62,820 nucleotides of DNA. It comes from Geoalkalibacter sp. GTDB taxonomy: Bacteria; Desulfobacterota; Desulfuromonadia; Desulfuromonadales; Geoalkalibacteraceae. Position 1 is the stretch's first letter, and each line of letters begins with the position of its first letter. This document shows, one piece after another, positions 16,611 through 24,742 of this stretch. The notes under the pieces are model-generated. The model worked only from the letters and a program-made list of their open reading frames with translations. It was not told the origin of the DNA and did no database searches. The stretch is taken from assembly GCF_030604225.1 (NCBI RefSeq), contig NZ_JAUVWH010000002.1:1-62820 (forward strand). The letters run 5' to 3'. Both the position numbers and the translations under genes were made by a program.

Positions 16611-17333
16611 ATGCATATCTTCCAGCAAGCCCAGATCGAAGACTTGACGGATTGTCCTTATCTGGCCGATCAGCGCAAACGCTACTGCTATTTTCTGGCG
16701 GGTCGGGTCGATGAGGGGGAGATGTCATTGCTGCTGGCGGAGGGTTGGCGCAAATTCGGTCTGTACTTTTTCCGTCCTGAATGCCCTCAGTGCCGCAAAT
16801 GCGTGCCGCTGCGGGTGCGGGTGACGGATTTCGCCCCCAGCCGTAGCCAGCGTCGGGTCCTGAAAAAGACCCGCGATGTCGAGGTGCGCTTCGGAGCGCT
16901 GAAAATGACGGAGCAGATCTACGATCTCTACCGCCGGCACTCCGAGGGTCGTTTCGCTCAAAGCGCCGATCCCGAGGACTTTTTGTATAACTTCTACGTC
17001 CCCTCCTGCCCGGCCCTACAAACCGAACTCTACTACCAGGGCGAATTGATCGGCGCCGGATTTCTCGATCTTGGCAGCGATTGCCTCAACAGCGTCTATT
17101 TCTTTTACGATCCCGCCTTCGCCCACCTGCATCCCGGCACCCTCGGCGTCCTCCACGAAATCGAGCACGCCCGCCGTCTGGGTCTTTCCTACTACTACCT
17201 CGGCTATTACGTGCCCGGTTGCAGCCGCATGGGCTACAAGGATCATTTTCGCCCCCGCGAGCACTACGACTGGAAAAACTGCCATTGGCTGCCGGTGCAG
17301 GGTCCGCCGGAAGCTCCGCTCAGCGTTCAGTAG
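16611..17333 (+). CDS. bpt: aspartate/glutamate leucyltransferase (N-degron pathway)
   Basis: A 240-residue tRNA-protein transferase of the Bpt/ATE1 family. The N-terminal Cys-rich region is CPYLADQRKRYCYFL plus RPECPQCRKCVPLRV. The GNAT-like core includes FYVPSCPALQTELYYQGELIGAGFLDLG and YYYLGYYVPGCSRMGYK. It adds leucine from Leu-tRNA to N-terminal Asp or Glu, marking proteins for ClpS/ClpAP degradation. The start is ATG 16611 (MHIFQQAQIEDL); the extra upstream residues do not align. Its stop overlaps the convergent tag gene by seven bases. Confidence 0.9.
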   Translation: MHIFQQAQIEDLTDCPYLADQRKRYCYFLAGRVDEGEMSLLLAEGWRKFGLYFFRPECPQCRKCVPLRVRVTDFAPSRSQRRVLKKTRDVEVRFGALKMTEQIYDLYRRHSEGRFAQSADPEDFLYNFYVPSCPALQTELYYQGELIGAGFLDLGSDCLNSVYFFYDPAFAHLHPGTLGVLHEIEHARRLGLSYYYLGYYVPGCSRMGYKDHFRPREHYDWKNCHWLPVQGPPEAPLSVQ

Positions 17334-17908
17334 CCGGCGAGGATCTGGGGGCGCCGGAAGCACGCCAGGCTGTGGTCGTTCACCAGGCCCGTGGCCTGCA
17401 TGTGGGCATAGCAGATGGTTGGACCGAGAAAGCGAAAGCCCCTCTGCCCGAGGTCGCGGCTCAGGGCGATGGACTGGGGTGAGGTGGCCGGATAATCCGC
17501 CAGGCAGTGCAACTCGTTAACCACCGGACGACCCTCCACGAAGCGCCAGATGTAGGCGTCGAAGCTGCCGAATTCCTCCTGCACCGCGAGAAAACACCGG
17601 GCGTTGCCGACCGCCGCGCTGATCTTTGCCCGATTGCGGATGATGCCCGGATCGCGTAGCAACTCTTCAATCTTGCGCTCATCGAAGCGCGCCACCCGCC
17701 CTGGATCAAAATCGGCAAAGAGCCGCCGGTAATGATCGCGCCGCCGTAAGATGGTGTACCAGGACAAACCCGCCTGCGCCGATTCCAACACCAGAAATTC
17801 AAACATGCGTCGGTCGTCGTGTACCGGGACGCCCCATTCCTCGTCGTGATAGGCGACATAGTCCGGTTTGCCGAGATCGACCCAGGGACAGCGGCTTTTT
17901 TTTGTCAT
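17327..17908 (-). CDS. tag: DNA-3-methyladenine glycosylase I
   Basis: A 193-residue base-excision repair enzyme of the Tag family. It begins CPWVDLGKPDYVAYHDEEWGVPVHDDRRMFEFLVLESAQAGLSWYTIL, containing the Tag signature. It continues with FRFLGPTICYAHMQATGLVNDH, which carries residues of the zinc/base pocket. It removes 3-methyladenine from alkylated DNA. The ATG overlaps the stop of the upstream HAD phosphatase gene by four bases, so the two are coupled. Confidence 0.93.
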   Translation of the reverse strand: MTKKSRCPWVDLGKPDYVAYHDEEWGVPVHDDRRMFEFLVLESAQAGLSWYTILRRRDHYRRLFADFDPGRVARFDERKIEELLRDPGIIRNRAKISAAVGNARCFLAVQEEFGSFDAYIWRFVEGRPVVNELHCLADYPATSPQSIALSRDLGQRGFRFLGPTICYAHMQATGLVNDHSLACFRRPQILAGY

Positions 17909-18696
17909 GCGCGGCTCCTCGGCGCAGGATCCTGTGCGTATTCCTCCAAAATCATCGCGACCGCCTCGGCCAGATCCTTGGCGACCTTGGCGCCCGGCTG
18001 CCCGATCCTGTCCTCATCGCCCCGGCGGTACTTGCCGGTTCGCACCAGAATTCCCCGCAACCCGGCCGCCAACGCGCCGCCCACATCCGAGGCCGCATCG
18101 TCGCCGATCATGACCACTTCTTCCGGGCGGCAGCCGAGTTCGGCGACCCCGGCATGAAAAAAGTCCGCCGAGGGTTTGCCCAGCACCCGTGCCTGGATGC
18201 CGGCGGCGTATTCCAGGGCGACGACGAAGGGACCGGCGTCGAGTTGCAGACCGACGCCGGCCTCGAAATAGCGGGTGCGACCCATGGTGAGCAGCGGCGC
18301 CCCCTGGAGCAGCAGGCGAAAGGCCTGGTTGAGGTGGGCGTAGTCAAATTTTTCCTCGACCAGGCCCACCACCACGGCGTTGGGATCCTCCTGGGGCAGG
18401 TCGGCGAATTCCTCCATGAGGCGCGGGTGAATCAGCAGAAAAGGTCGCAATTGCCGCTCCCGCAGGTGGCGGTGTACCGCCTGGGGCGCGGTGAAAATCA
18501 CCTCGGGCGGAACCTGAAGGCCCAGCCGTTGCAGAAGCTCCCGCAGCATGCGGCGCGGCATGCGCGAGGTGTTGGTAACGAAGCGCAGCGGCAAGCCACT
18601 GCTCTGAACGCGGCGTATCGCGGCCACCGCCCCGGGAATTTCCTGTGCGCCGAGATGCACGGTGCCGCTCAGGTCAATGAGAACGCCCTTGATCAT
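17905..18696 (-). CDS. HAD-IIA family phosphatase (HDHD2/LHPP-like)
   Basis: A 263-residue cytosolic HAD hydrolase. Motif I is VLIDLSGTVHLG: the second catalytic Asp of the usual DxD is Ser, which is normal in the HDHD2/LHPP-like subgroup. Motif II is RFVTNTSRM, and motif IV is VVMIGDDAASDVGGALAAG. The type IIA cap lies between motifs II and III. Substrates in bacteria are not settled. The start is ATG 18696. An in-frame extension upstream is antisense-like and covers another gene. It lies between a 64-aa gene, which it overlaps by 23 bases, and tag. Confidence 0.85.
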   Translation of the reverse strand: MIKGVLIDLSGTVHLGAQEIPGAVAAIRRVQSSGLPLRFVTNTSRMPRRMLRELLQRLGLQVPPEVIFTAPQAVHRHLRERQLRPFLLIHPRLMEEFADLPQEDPNAVVVGLVEEKFDYAHLNQAFRLLLQGAPLLTMGRTRYFEAGVGLQLDAGPFVVALEYAAGIQARVLGKPSADFFHAGVAELGCRPEEVVMIGDDAASDVGGALAAGLRGILVRTGKYRRGDEDRIGQPGAKVAKDLAEAVAMILEEYAQDPAPRSRA

Positions 18697-18868
18697 GGGA
18701 TGACCCCGTTTGGGAGGATGAGGGGGGCGCTGATGCGATCCAATAGGTTTGTTTATGCGGCACCCGCGAGAGGTGCCGCATTTGCTCCTCGGCCTGGTGT
18801 CGTTCGGCAAAAACGCCGACCAGATAACGATTGCCGTGATCGTCCTGGCGCCAGAGCTCAACGGACAT
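18674..18868 (-). CDS. small conserved-looking hypothetical protein (64 aa)
   Basis: A 64-residue protein beginning MSVELWRQDDHGNRYLVGVF and continuing with a charged helix (AERHQAEEQMRHLSRV) and HKQTYWI. The pattern looks like a single compact alpha/beta domain, and I recall similar short proteins in Geobacter-type genomes. The start ATG overlaps the stop of the dienelactone hydrolase gene as TGATG, and the 3' end overlaps the HAD gene start region by 23 bases. Such tight coupling supports expression. No function is known. Confidence 0.6.
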   Translation of the reverse strand: MSVELWRQDDHGNRYLVGVFAERHQAEEQMRHLSRVPHKQTYWIASAPPSSSQTGSSHDQGRSH

Positions 18869-19656
18869 CAGCGGAAAATCTCCTGGAAGAAGTCCTGCAA
18901 GGCCCGCCAGGAGGCGGCATCGGCTTCGGCGTTGTAGGCCAGGGGCAGATCAAACTTTTTGCCGAGCTCATTGGCCGCGGGGCTGGTGAAGCTGTGCGTT
19001 GCGCCCGGGTAATTGATGAAGCGGTAATCGACGCCCACGGCATCCATTTCGGCCTTGAAGGCGGCGATGTCCTCGGCCGTGATCATCGGGTCCTCGGCGC
19101 CGTTTAGGACCAGAATGCGGCCCTTGATCGTGTTGGGGCGTGCCGGGTTCTCCGTGGTCAGGCTGCCGTGAAAGCTCGCCACGCCCCTGAGGTCGAGACC
19201 GGCGCGGGCCATTTCCAGCACCACCGCGCCGCCAAAGCAATAGCCGATGGCGGCAATCTGGTCGGGGTTGACGCTGGGTTGCTGCTTGAGCATGTCCAGG
19301 GCGGCGGCAAAACGCTCCTTGGCGACGGGCAAATTCTTGCGCACCGCCGTCGCGAACTGGCCCGCCTCGCTGGGATGTTCGGCGGTCTTGCCGTCACCGT
19401 ACATATCCACCGCCAGCGCGGTGTAGCCAAGCTCCGCCAGCATCCGGGCGCGCTCGCGCGCATACGTGTTCAAGCCCCACCACTCATGAACGACCAGTAC
19501 GCCGGGTCGTTTGCCTTCGAGGTTTTCGTTGACGACCAGATAGCCTTTGAGCTGAGTATCGCCGGCCGCATAGCTGACTTCCTCGCCCTTGAGCGCCGCC
19601 TGAGCGGCCGCTGCCAGGGTCAGAAGCGCAAAGATTGCAAGGATCAGGTTTTTCAT
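18868..19656 (-). CDS. exported dienelactone hydrolase family protein
   Basis: A 262-residue alpha/beta hydrolase. A signal peptide (about residues 1-20, MKNLILAIFALLTLAAAAQA) targets it to the periplasm. The catalytic nucleophile is the Cys of IGYCFGGAVVLEMA, as in dienelactone hydrolases. The acid lies in NGAEDPMI and the His in PGATHSFTSP. The upstream segment VLVVHEWWGLNTYARERARMLAELGYTALAVDMYG is a family signature. The physiological ester is unknown. It is first in a coupled minus-strand set with the 64-aa gene, the HAD phosphatase and tag. Confidence 0.9.
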   Translation of the reverse strand: MKNLILAIFALLTLAAAAQAALKGEEVSYAAGDTQLKGYLVVNENLEGKRPGVLVVHEWWGLNTYARERARMLAELGYTALAVDMYGDGKTAEHPSEAGQFATAVRKNLPVAKERFAAALDMLKQQPSVNPDQIAAIGYCFGGAVVLEMARAGLDLRGVASFHGSLTTENPARPNTIKGRILVLNGAEDPMITAEDIAAFKAEMDAVGVDYRFINYPGATHSFTSPAANELGKKFDLPLAYNAEADAASWRALQDFFQEIFR

Positions 19657-19767
19657 GATGGCCTCCCTAGCCTGAGGAACCTGTGGGTAGGTCTATCGGG
19701 TAGATAACAAAAGTATAAAGCGAAGGAACGGGAGTGCCAGCGGGGAGGGGGGAGAAAGGGGGAACTA

Positions 19768-20187
19768 TCAATCGGCGATCTTGCCGCGCAGGCTTTTGAT
19801 CTGGCCACGCCGCGCCTTGCTCTGCAGGCGCTTTTCCTGGGCACTTTTGCTGGGCTTGGTCGCTTTGCGCTTGCTGGGTGTAACCAGCACGCTCTGGATG
19901 ATCTGTTGCAGACGCTTGAGTGCCGCGTCGCGATTGCGCTCCTGGGTGCGATGCTGCTGCGCCTTGATGACGATGACGCCGTCCTGGGTCAGGCGCTGAT
20001 CCTTGAGGGCGAGAAGCCGCTCCTTGATGAATTCCGGTAGCGATGACGCGCGGACATCAAAGCGCAGGTGGATGGCACTCGCCACCTTGTTGACGTTCTG
20101 GCCTCCGGCGCCCTGAGCGGCAACCGCGGTCATCTCGATCTCGTTGGCCGGGATGCAGATCTGTTTGGAGAGGCGCAGTATGGTCAT
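19768..20187 (-). CDS. arfB: alternative ribosome rescue factor ArfB (peptidyl-tRNA hydrolase)
   Basis: A 139-residue release-factor-like protein. The peptide-release GGQ motif is G28-G29-Q30 in AVAAQGAGGQNVNKV. A basic C-terminal tail (TPSKRKATKPSKSAQEKRLQSKARRGQIKSLRGKI) is the part that enters the empty mRNA channel of stalled ribosomes. It hydrolyses peptidyl-tRNA on non-stop complexes. Length and tail fit ArfB/YaeJ rather than a full release factor. A repeat-rich gap separates it from nrdJ upstream. Confidence 0.92.
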   Translation of the reverse strand: MTILRLSKQICIPANEIEMTAVAAQGAGGQNVNKVASAIHLRFDVRASSLPEFIKERLLALKDQRLTQDGVIVIKAQQHRTQERNRDAALKRLQQIIQSVLVTPSKRKATKPSKSAQEKRLQSKARRGQIKSLRGKIAD

Positions 20188-20207
20188 GGAAAAACCTTAA
20201 ATAAATC

Positions 20208-20279
20208 GTGGATTTGGTGGACTTGGTGGACAAACGCACGTCTGTTGTCCACACAGTCCACCTTGTCCACACAGTCTAC
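20208..20279. repeat. intergenic repeat: tandem TTGTCCACACAGTCCAC units with an inverted partner
   Basis: Two near-identical 17-base direct units (20245-20261 and 20263-20279, one mismatch) are preceded by an inverted partner (20217-20233, 15 of 17 matching) and a shorter GTGGA copy at 20208. The 11-base gap between partners allows a long hairpin. It lies between nrdJ and arfB. Each direct unit contains TTGTCCACA, one base from the DnaA-box consensus. Confidence 0.7.
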
Positions 20280-20287
20280 TTAAAAGA

Positions 20288-22519
20288 TCAGGCGCACTCC
20301 GAATAGCCGCAGGCATGACACACGCAGCAGCCGCCTTCATGCTCGACGGGGCCGCCGCATTCCGGACAGGCACCGCCTGCGTTGTTCACCGCGATGCCTT
20401 TCTCGCCGTCTTGCAGCATGTGCATCTGGATGGCCTTGGCCACCGCGTCGGCGCAACTGGTGATGCGATTGTCGCCGAAGCCGGCCGGTTTGTGGCAGGT
20501 GATGCCGATCATCTGCTTGACCGCCTGGCGCGCCTGCACGCCCGAACGCCACGCCAGGGACACCAGGCGACCGATGGCCTCGCACTGGCTGGCCGCGCAG
20601 CCGCCGGCCTTGCCCATGGTGGTGAAGAGTTCGAAGAGGCCCTGGTTGTCCTCGTTGATGGTCACGTAGAGCGGTCCGCAGCCGGTCTCCATCTGATAGG
20701 TGGCGCCGCGCAGGGCGCGCGGGCGCTCACGCTTGCGTCCGGCCTTGAGGCTTTCCATGGGCACGACTTTTTCCGGTTCCTTCTTCTCCTCTTTTTTGGC
20801 CACGGAGAGCACCTGCATGTCGCGCGAGCCGTCGCGATAGATGGTGACGCCCTTGCAGCCCGATTTGTAGGCCAGGCGATAAACCGTCGAGACATCCTCG
20901 CGGGTGGCGGTGTTGCAGAAGTTCACGGTCTTGGAGACGGCGTTGTCGGTGTGTTTCTGGAAGGCCGCCTGCATGCGGATGTGATCCTCCGGGGTGATGT
21001 CGTGGGCGGTGACGAAGTGGCGCCGCACGTCCTCGGGGATTTCGGGGATGTCCTGAATGGTGCCGTGCTCGGCGATGAGCTTCATCAGCTCGGGCGAATA
21101 GAAGCCGCGCTCCTTGGCGACCTTCTCGAACAGCGGATGGACTTCGACGAGAATGTCGTTGTCCAGCACCTGGCGCACGTAGCTCACCGCGAACAGCGGC
21201 TCGATGCCGCTCGAGGAACTGGCGATGATGGAAATGGTGCCGGTGGGCGCGATGGTGGTGCAGGTCGCGTTGCGAATCGGACGCAGGCCGGGGCGATCGT
21301 AGATACTGCCCTTGAAGTTGGGAAAGGCGCCGCGCTCCTCGGCCAGGTCGCGGGACGCCTCATGGCTCTGGTCGTTGATGAATTTCATGAGCTTTTCGCC
21401 GAGCTGCACCGCCTGGGGGCTGTTGTAGGGGATGCCCAGAAGGATCAGCATGTCGGCCCAGCCCATGACGCCCAGGCCGATCTTGCGGTTGGCGCGGGTC
21501 ATTTCGTCGATGAGGGCCAGGGGATATTTGTTGACCTCGATGACGTTGTCGAGAAAGCGCACCGCGAGTTTCACCGTCTCGGCAAGCTTGTCCCAGTTGA
21601 TCTCATCCCCATCCACCAGGGTCGCCAGATTGATGGAGCCCAGGTTGCAGGACTCGTAGGGCAGCAGCGGCTGTTCGCCGCAAGGATTGGTGCTTTCGAT
21701 TTCGCCCACCAGGGGCGTGGGGTTGTCGCGGTTCAAGCGGTCGAGGAAGATGATGCCCGGCTCGCCGTTGGTCCAGGCGAGTTCGACGATGTGCTCGAAA
21801 ACCTTGCGCGCCGAGAGTTTTTTCACCACGCGCTCGTCGCGGGGATTGCGCAGTTCGTATTCGGCGTCTTTTTCCACGGCCTCCATGAAGGCTTCGGTGA
21901 GACCGACGGAAATGTTGAAGTTGGTCAACACCGTCTGGTCGCGCTTGCACATGATGAAATCCATGACGTCGGGATGATCGACGCGCAGGATGCCCATGTT
22001 GGCGCCGCGCCGCGTGCCGCCCTGCTTGATGGTTTCGGTGGCGGCATCGAACACCTTCATGAAGGACAGCGGCCCCGAGGAGACGCCGGTGGTGGAGGCG
22101 ACCACGTCGTTGGCCGGGCGGATGCGGGAAAAGGAGAACCCGGTGCCGCCGCCGCTTTTATGAATCAGGGCGGTGTTCTTGATCGCCTCGAAGATGCTCT
22201 CCATGGAATCGCCCACCGGCAGCACGAAACAGGCCGAGAGTTGCCCAAGCTCGCGCCCGGCGTTCATCAGGGTCGGGGAGTTGGGCAAGAACTCCAGGGA
22301 GGTCATCAGCCGGTAGAATTTTTCTTCCAGTTCCGCGGGATTCTGGCCCTTGGCGAAACGGGTCTCCGCCGCGGCGATGGTTTTTGCTACCCGACGAAAC
22401 ATATCTTCCGGGGTTTCCAGCACCTTGCCTTCCGCGTCGCGGCGCAGGTAGCGGCGCTCAAGCACGGTGCGGGCGTTGGTCGTCAAGGGCAGGGAACTGG
22501 AGCTTTTTGATTTTTTCAT
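20288..22519 (-). CDS. nrdJ: vitamin B12-dependent (class II) ribonucleotide reductase
   Basis: A 743-residue enzyme that makes deoxyribonucleotides using adenosylcobalamin. It has the N-terminal region LEFLPNSPTLMNAG, redox Cys C97, the finger-loop motif NPCGEQ (278-283) with radical Cys C280, partner C291 in LPYESCNLGSINLA, and ATCTTIAPTGTIS near 420. The C-terminus has the swivelling Cys-rich tail CPECGGPVEHEGGCCVCHACGYSECA (note: residues listed as motif only). A class II enzyme suits an anaerobe that may meet oxygen. A sigma-70 promoter lies about 105-130 bases upstream. I see no cobalamin riboswitch in the 249-base leader. Confidence 0.96.
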   Translation of the reverse strand: MKKSKSSSSLPLTTNARTVLERRYLRRDAEGKVLETPEDMFRRVAKTIAAAETRFAKGQNPAELEEKFYRLMTSLEFLPNSPTLMNAGRELGQLSACFVLPVGDSMESIFEAIKNTALIHKSGGGTGFSFSRIRPANDVVASTTGVSSGPLSFMKVFDAATETIKQGGTRRGANMGILRVDHPDVMDFIMCKRDQTVLTNFNISVGLTEAFMEAVEKDAEYELRNPRDERVVKKLSARKVFEHIVELAWTNGEPGIIFLDRLNRDNPTPLVGEIESTNPCGEQPLLPYESCNLGSINLATLVDGDEINWDKLAETVKLAVRFLDNVIEVNKYPLALIDEMTRANRKIGLGVMGWADMLILLGIPYNSPQAVQLGEKLMKFINDQSHEASRDLAEERGAFPNFKGSIYDRPGLRPIRNATCTTIAPTGTISIIASSSSGIEPLFAVSYVRQVLDNDILVEVHPLFEKVAKERGFYSPELMKLIAEHGTIQDIPEIPEDVRRHFVTAHDITPEDHIRMQAAFQKHTDNAVSKTVNFCNTATREDVSTVYRLAYKSGCKGVTIYRDGSRDMQVLSVAKKEEKKEPEKVVPMESLKAGRKRERPRALRGATYQMETGCGPLYVTINEDNQGLFELFTTMGKAGGCAASQCEAIGRLVSLAWRSGVQARQAVKQMIGITCHKPAGFGDNRITSCADAVAKAIQMHMLQDGEKGIAVNNAGGACPECGGPVEHEGGCCVCHACGYSECA

Positions 22520-22549
22520 ACCGATCCTCTTGGCAATGGCGATGGGTTT

Positions 22550-22571
22550 CCCCCCGGTGCGGCAAGGGGGG
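22550..22571 (-). other. G/C hairpin in the nrdJ leader
   Basis: CCCCCC (22550-22555) pairs with GGGGGG (22566-22571) around a 10-base loop, 31 bases upstream of the nrdJ ATG. No T-run follows, so it is not a terminator. It could affect translation or mRNA stability. Confidence 0.35.
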
Positions 22572-22622
22572 CTTTATCGGGATTGAAACGGGGAATTTCC
22601 TAGATGTTGAGATTGAGGCGAA

Positions 22623-22651
22623 TATAAACCACAAGATGTCGAGTCTGTCAA
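22623..22651 (-). promoter_or_regulatory. sigma-70 promoter of nrdJ
   Basis: On the minus strand, a perfect TTGACA (22651-22646), a 17-base spacer and TTTATA (22628-22623) lie in the AT-rich divergent gap. Transcription would start near 22616, giving a leader of about 100 bases. No clear NrdR box pair is seen. Confidence 0.65.
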
Positions 22652-22768
22652 GGAACAATCCGATCCCAGGGTCCTGCGTTTCGGTGTTTCCGAACTTGAC
22701 CTGAAAATCTTGAATCATTTAAAATGTTTTATTTTTTAGGCTCATTCCGGGAAGGCTGACCGAAGGCT

Positions 22769-24142
22769 ATGGCGGGAGAAAAAATCCTGATCGTTGATGA
22801 TGAGCAAGGCATGCGTCGTTTGCTGGATCGTGTCCTGGCCCGCGAAGGCTATGAGACGGTGGCCGTGCCCGGCGGGGACGAAGCCCTGCGTGAACTGGCC
22901 TCCGGCGGCATCGATTTGGCCCTGGTCGATATTCAAATGCCGGGCATGACGGGTTTGGAGCTGTTGGGCCGGATCAAGGAGTTCGATCCAGGCATGCCGA
23001 CCATCATGATCACCGCCTACGGCACCGTGGAGAGCGCCGTTAAGGCGTTGCGCGCCGGCGCCTATGACTACATCACCAAGCCCTTCGAGACCGATGAGAT
23101 CAAGCTGACCGTGGCCAAGGCCCTGGAGCACGAGCGCTTGCTGGCGGAAAACCGCTATCTGCACGAGGAACTCGCCCAGCGCTTCAGCTTTGCCGGGGTG
23201 GCCAGCGAGAATTCGCGGATGCAAGCCGTGTTCGACATGGTTTCGTCCGTCGCGGCCAGCAACGCCGGGGTGCTGATCACCGGCGAGAGCGGCACGGGGA
23301 AGGAACTCATCGCCCGCTCCATTCACCTCAATTCGCCGCGCAAGGACAAACCCTTCGTCGTGCTCAACTGCGCCGCCCTCTCCGAGGGCGTGCTTGAAAG
23401 CGAGCTGTTCGGCCACGAAAAAGGGGCCTTCACGGGTGCCTTGGGCACCAAGAAGGGACGCTTCGAGCTGGCCCACGAGGGCACCCTGTTCATCGACGAA
23501 GTCGGCGAGATGAGCCTCAATGCCCAGGTCAAGCTGTTGCGGGTCATCCAGGAACATGAATTCGAGAGGGTGGGGGGGGCACGCACCATCCGCTCCGATG
23601 TGCGCATCGTTGCGGCGACCAACAAAAACCTTGAGGATGAGGTGCGTGCCGGACGGTTTCGCGAGGATCTTTACTATCGCCTCAACGTGGTCAATATCCA
23701 TGTGCCGCCCCTGCGCGACCGCCGCGAGGATGTTGAACCCCTGGCCCGCCACTTTCTCGCGAAGTTCTCCGCCGAAATGGGCAAGGCGGTGCGTGAAATC
23801 GCACCCCGCGCCTTGTCCTGCCTGTTGGCCTATGACTGGCCGGGCAATGTGCGCGAGCTGCAAAACGCCATGGAGCGGGCGGTGGTGCTGGCGCGCGGCG
23901 AGGTGATCACGCCTCGCGACCTCCCCCAGGGGTTGCAGGATCAGGATGAAATCTGTCTGAAGGTGCCCGAGCGTGGCGGCAGCCTGACCGAATTGCTCGA
24001 GGATCTAGAGCGGCAGATCATCGTGCAGACCCTGAGGCGGGAAAAGCAATCGCAGACCCGGGCCGCCGAGGTGCTTGGCATCAAACGCACGACCCTGCGC
24101 TACAAGATGGAGAAATATGGTCTTTTGGAGCGCGAGGAATGA
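22769..24142 (+). CDS. orphan sigma-54-dependent response regulator (NtrC family)
   Basis: A 457-residue activator. The receiver has phospho-Asp in LALVDIQMPGMTG and the conserved Lys in YITKPFETDE. The AAA+ domain has Walker [15 protein letters not shown] in EKGAFTGALGT, Walker B LFIDEVGEMS and the LYYRLNVVNIHVPPLRDR segment. A Fis-type helix-turn-helix ends the protein (SQTRAAEVLGIKRTTLRYKMEKYG). No kinase gene is adjacent. It is divergent from nrdJ and lies 76 bases upstream of the beta-helix/GeoRSP-like gene run, which has its own promoter, so a regulatory link is possible but unproven. Confidence 0.93.
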   Translation: MAGEKILIVDDEQGMRRLLDRVLAREGYETVAVPGGDEALRELASGGIDLALVDIQMPGMTGLELLGRIKEFDPGMPTIMITAYGTVESAVKALRAGAYDYITKPFETDEIKLTVAKALEHERLLAENRYLHEELAQRFSFAGVASENSRMQAVFDMVSSVAASNAGVLITGESGTGKELIARSIHLNSPRKDKPFVVLNCAALSEGVLESELFGHEKGAFTGALGTKKGRFELAHEGTLFIDEVGEMSLNAQVKLLRVIQEHEFERVGGARTIRSDVRIVAATNKNLEDEVRAGRFREDLYYRLNVVNIHVPPLRDRREDVEPLARHFLAKFSAEMGKAVREIAPRALSCLLAYDWPGNVRELQNAMERAVVLARGEVITPRDLPQGLQDQDEICLKVPERGGSLTELLEDLERQIIVQTLRREKQSQTRAAEVLGIKRTTLRYKMEKYGLLEREE

Positions 24143-24181
24143 CGGAAAACCGTCTTGTCCGGGCTTGCAAACCGCGGCCAT

Positions 24182-24211
24182 TTGACCTTTTGTCGCCCCT
24201 CGCACTATAGT
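24182..24211 (+). promoter_or_regulatory. sigma-70 promoter at the head of the envelope/radical-SAM gene run
   Basis: TTGACC (24182-24187), an 18-base spacer and TATAGT (24206-24211) form a promoter only seven bases before the ATG at 24219. Initiation at the usual distance would give a leaderless or nearly leaderless mRNA. Confidence 0.55.
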
Positions 24212-24218
24212 CGAAGTC

Positions 24219-24737
24219 ATGTTTTTCAAAAGATCTGAACATGCTGGTGTTTGCCTTTTGTGGCCGCTTTTTTTGCTGGTTCTTGCGGTCGCGCTTTTGG
24301 CGGTACGGGTTCCCGTGGCTCAAGCCTGCTTCGGCCCCAAGCTCTACATCGGCCTGAGCGATACGGCCGAGCAGAGGGTCTTCTACGCCCTCGTCGCCTT
24401 GTATATCAAGGAAAAAACCGGCGTCGAGACGGTCGCCGTGCCCCTGGAGGACGCCGATCCCCTGCGGGCCTTGCAGGAAAAACGGGTCGACATGGCTTTC
24501 GCGCGGGAAATTTCGCAGGACTTCACACCCCTGGTGACAGCGGCCGGCGCTCCCTATCTGCTGTCCGGTCGTCGTCCCCTCGAAGAATTGCAGTTCACCA
24601 CGGTGGCCCCCGCCTTGCAACGCCTTGATCGATTGTTGACGCCGGAACTTTTTGCGCCCCTGGCGGCCGAGGTCGCCGCGGGGGCGCCGCCCGCCGCCGC
24701 GGCCCGGGCCTTTCTTATGCGCCAGCGGTGGATCTAA
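24219..24737 (+). CDS. short OpuAC/ProX-like periplasmic binding protein
   Basis: A 172-residue exported protein. A hydrophobic signal/anchor spans about residues 11-34. The next part (PKLYIGLSDTAEQRVFYALVALYIKEKTGVETVAVPLEDADPLRALQEKRVDMAFA) resembles the N-terminal lobe of glycine-betaine/choline-type solute-binding proteins. The C-terminus (LTPELFAPLAAEVAAGAPPAAAARAFL) resembles their final helices. It is roughly half the usual 270-300 residues, so most of the second lobe is gone. No ribosome site precedes the ATG, consistent with the promoter being seven bases away. The ligand is unknown, and no ABC permease or ATPase is encoded nearby. Confidence 0.65.
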   Translation: MFFKRSEHAGVCLLWPLFLLVLAVALLAVRVPVAQACFGPKLYIGLSDTAEQRVFYALVALYIKEKTGVETVAVPLEDADPLRALQEKRVDMAFAREISQDFTPLVTAAGAPYLLSGRRPLEELQFTTVAPALQRLDRLLTPELFAPLAAEVAAGAPPAAAARAFLMRQRWI

Positions 24738-24742
24738 CGCCC

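Noticed and set aside
17905-18696. Inactivated HAD phosphatase because motif I is DLSGT
   Set aside because: Ser at that position is usual in the HDHD2/LHPP-like subgroup, so it is not evidence of loss of function.
20245-20279. CRISPR-like repeats
   Set aside because: Only two adjacent units with a one-base gap; no spacer-repeat periodicity and no cas genes.
20315-22510. A 731-codon open frame antisense to nrdJ
   Set aside because: Its composition is that of a GC-rich shadow frame (runs of Gly, His, Val, Ala) with no domain, and it lies entirely within a certain gene.
22520-22768. Cobalamin riboswitch or paired NrdR boxes upstream of nrdJ
   Set aside because: I found a promoter and a G/C hairpin but no B12-box-like core and no pair of NrdR palindromes.
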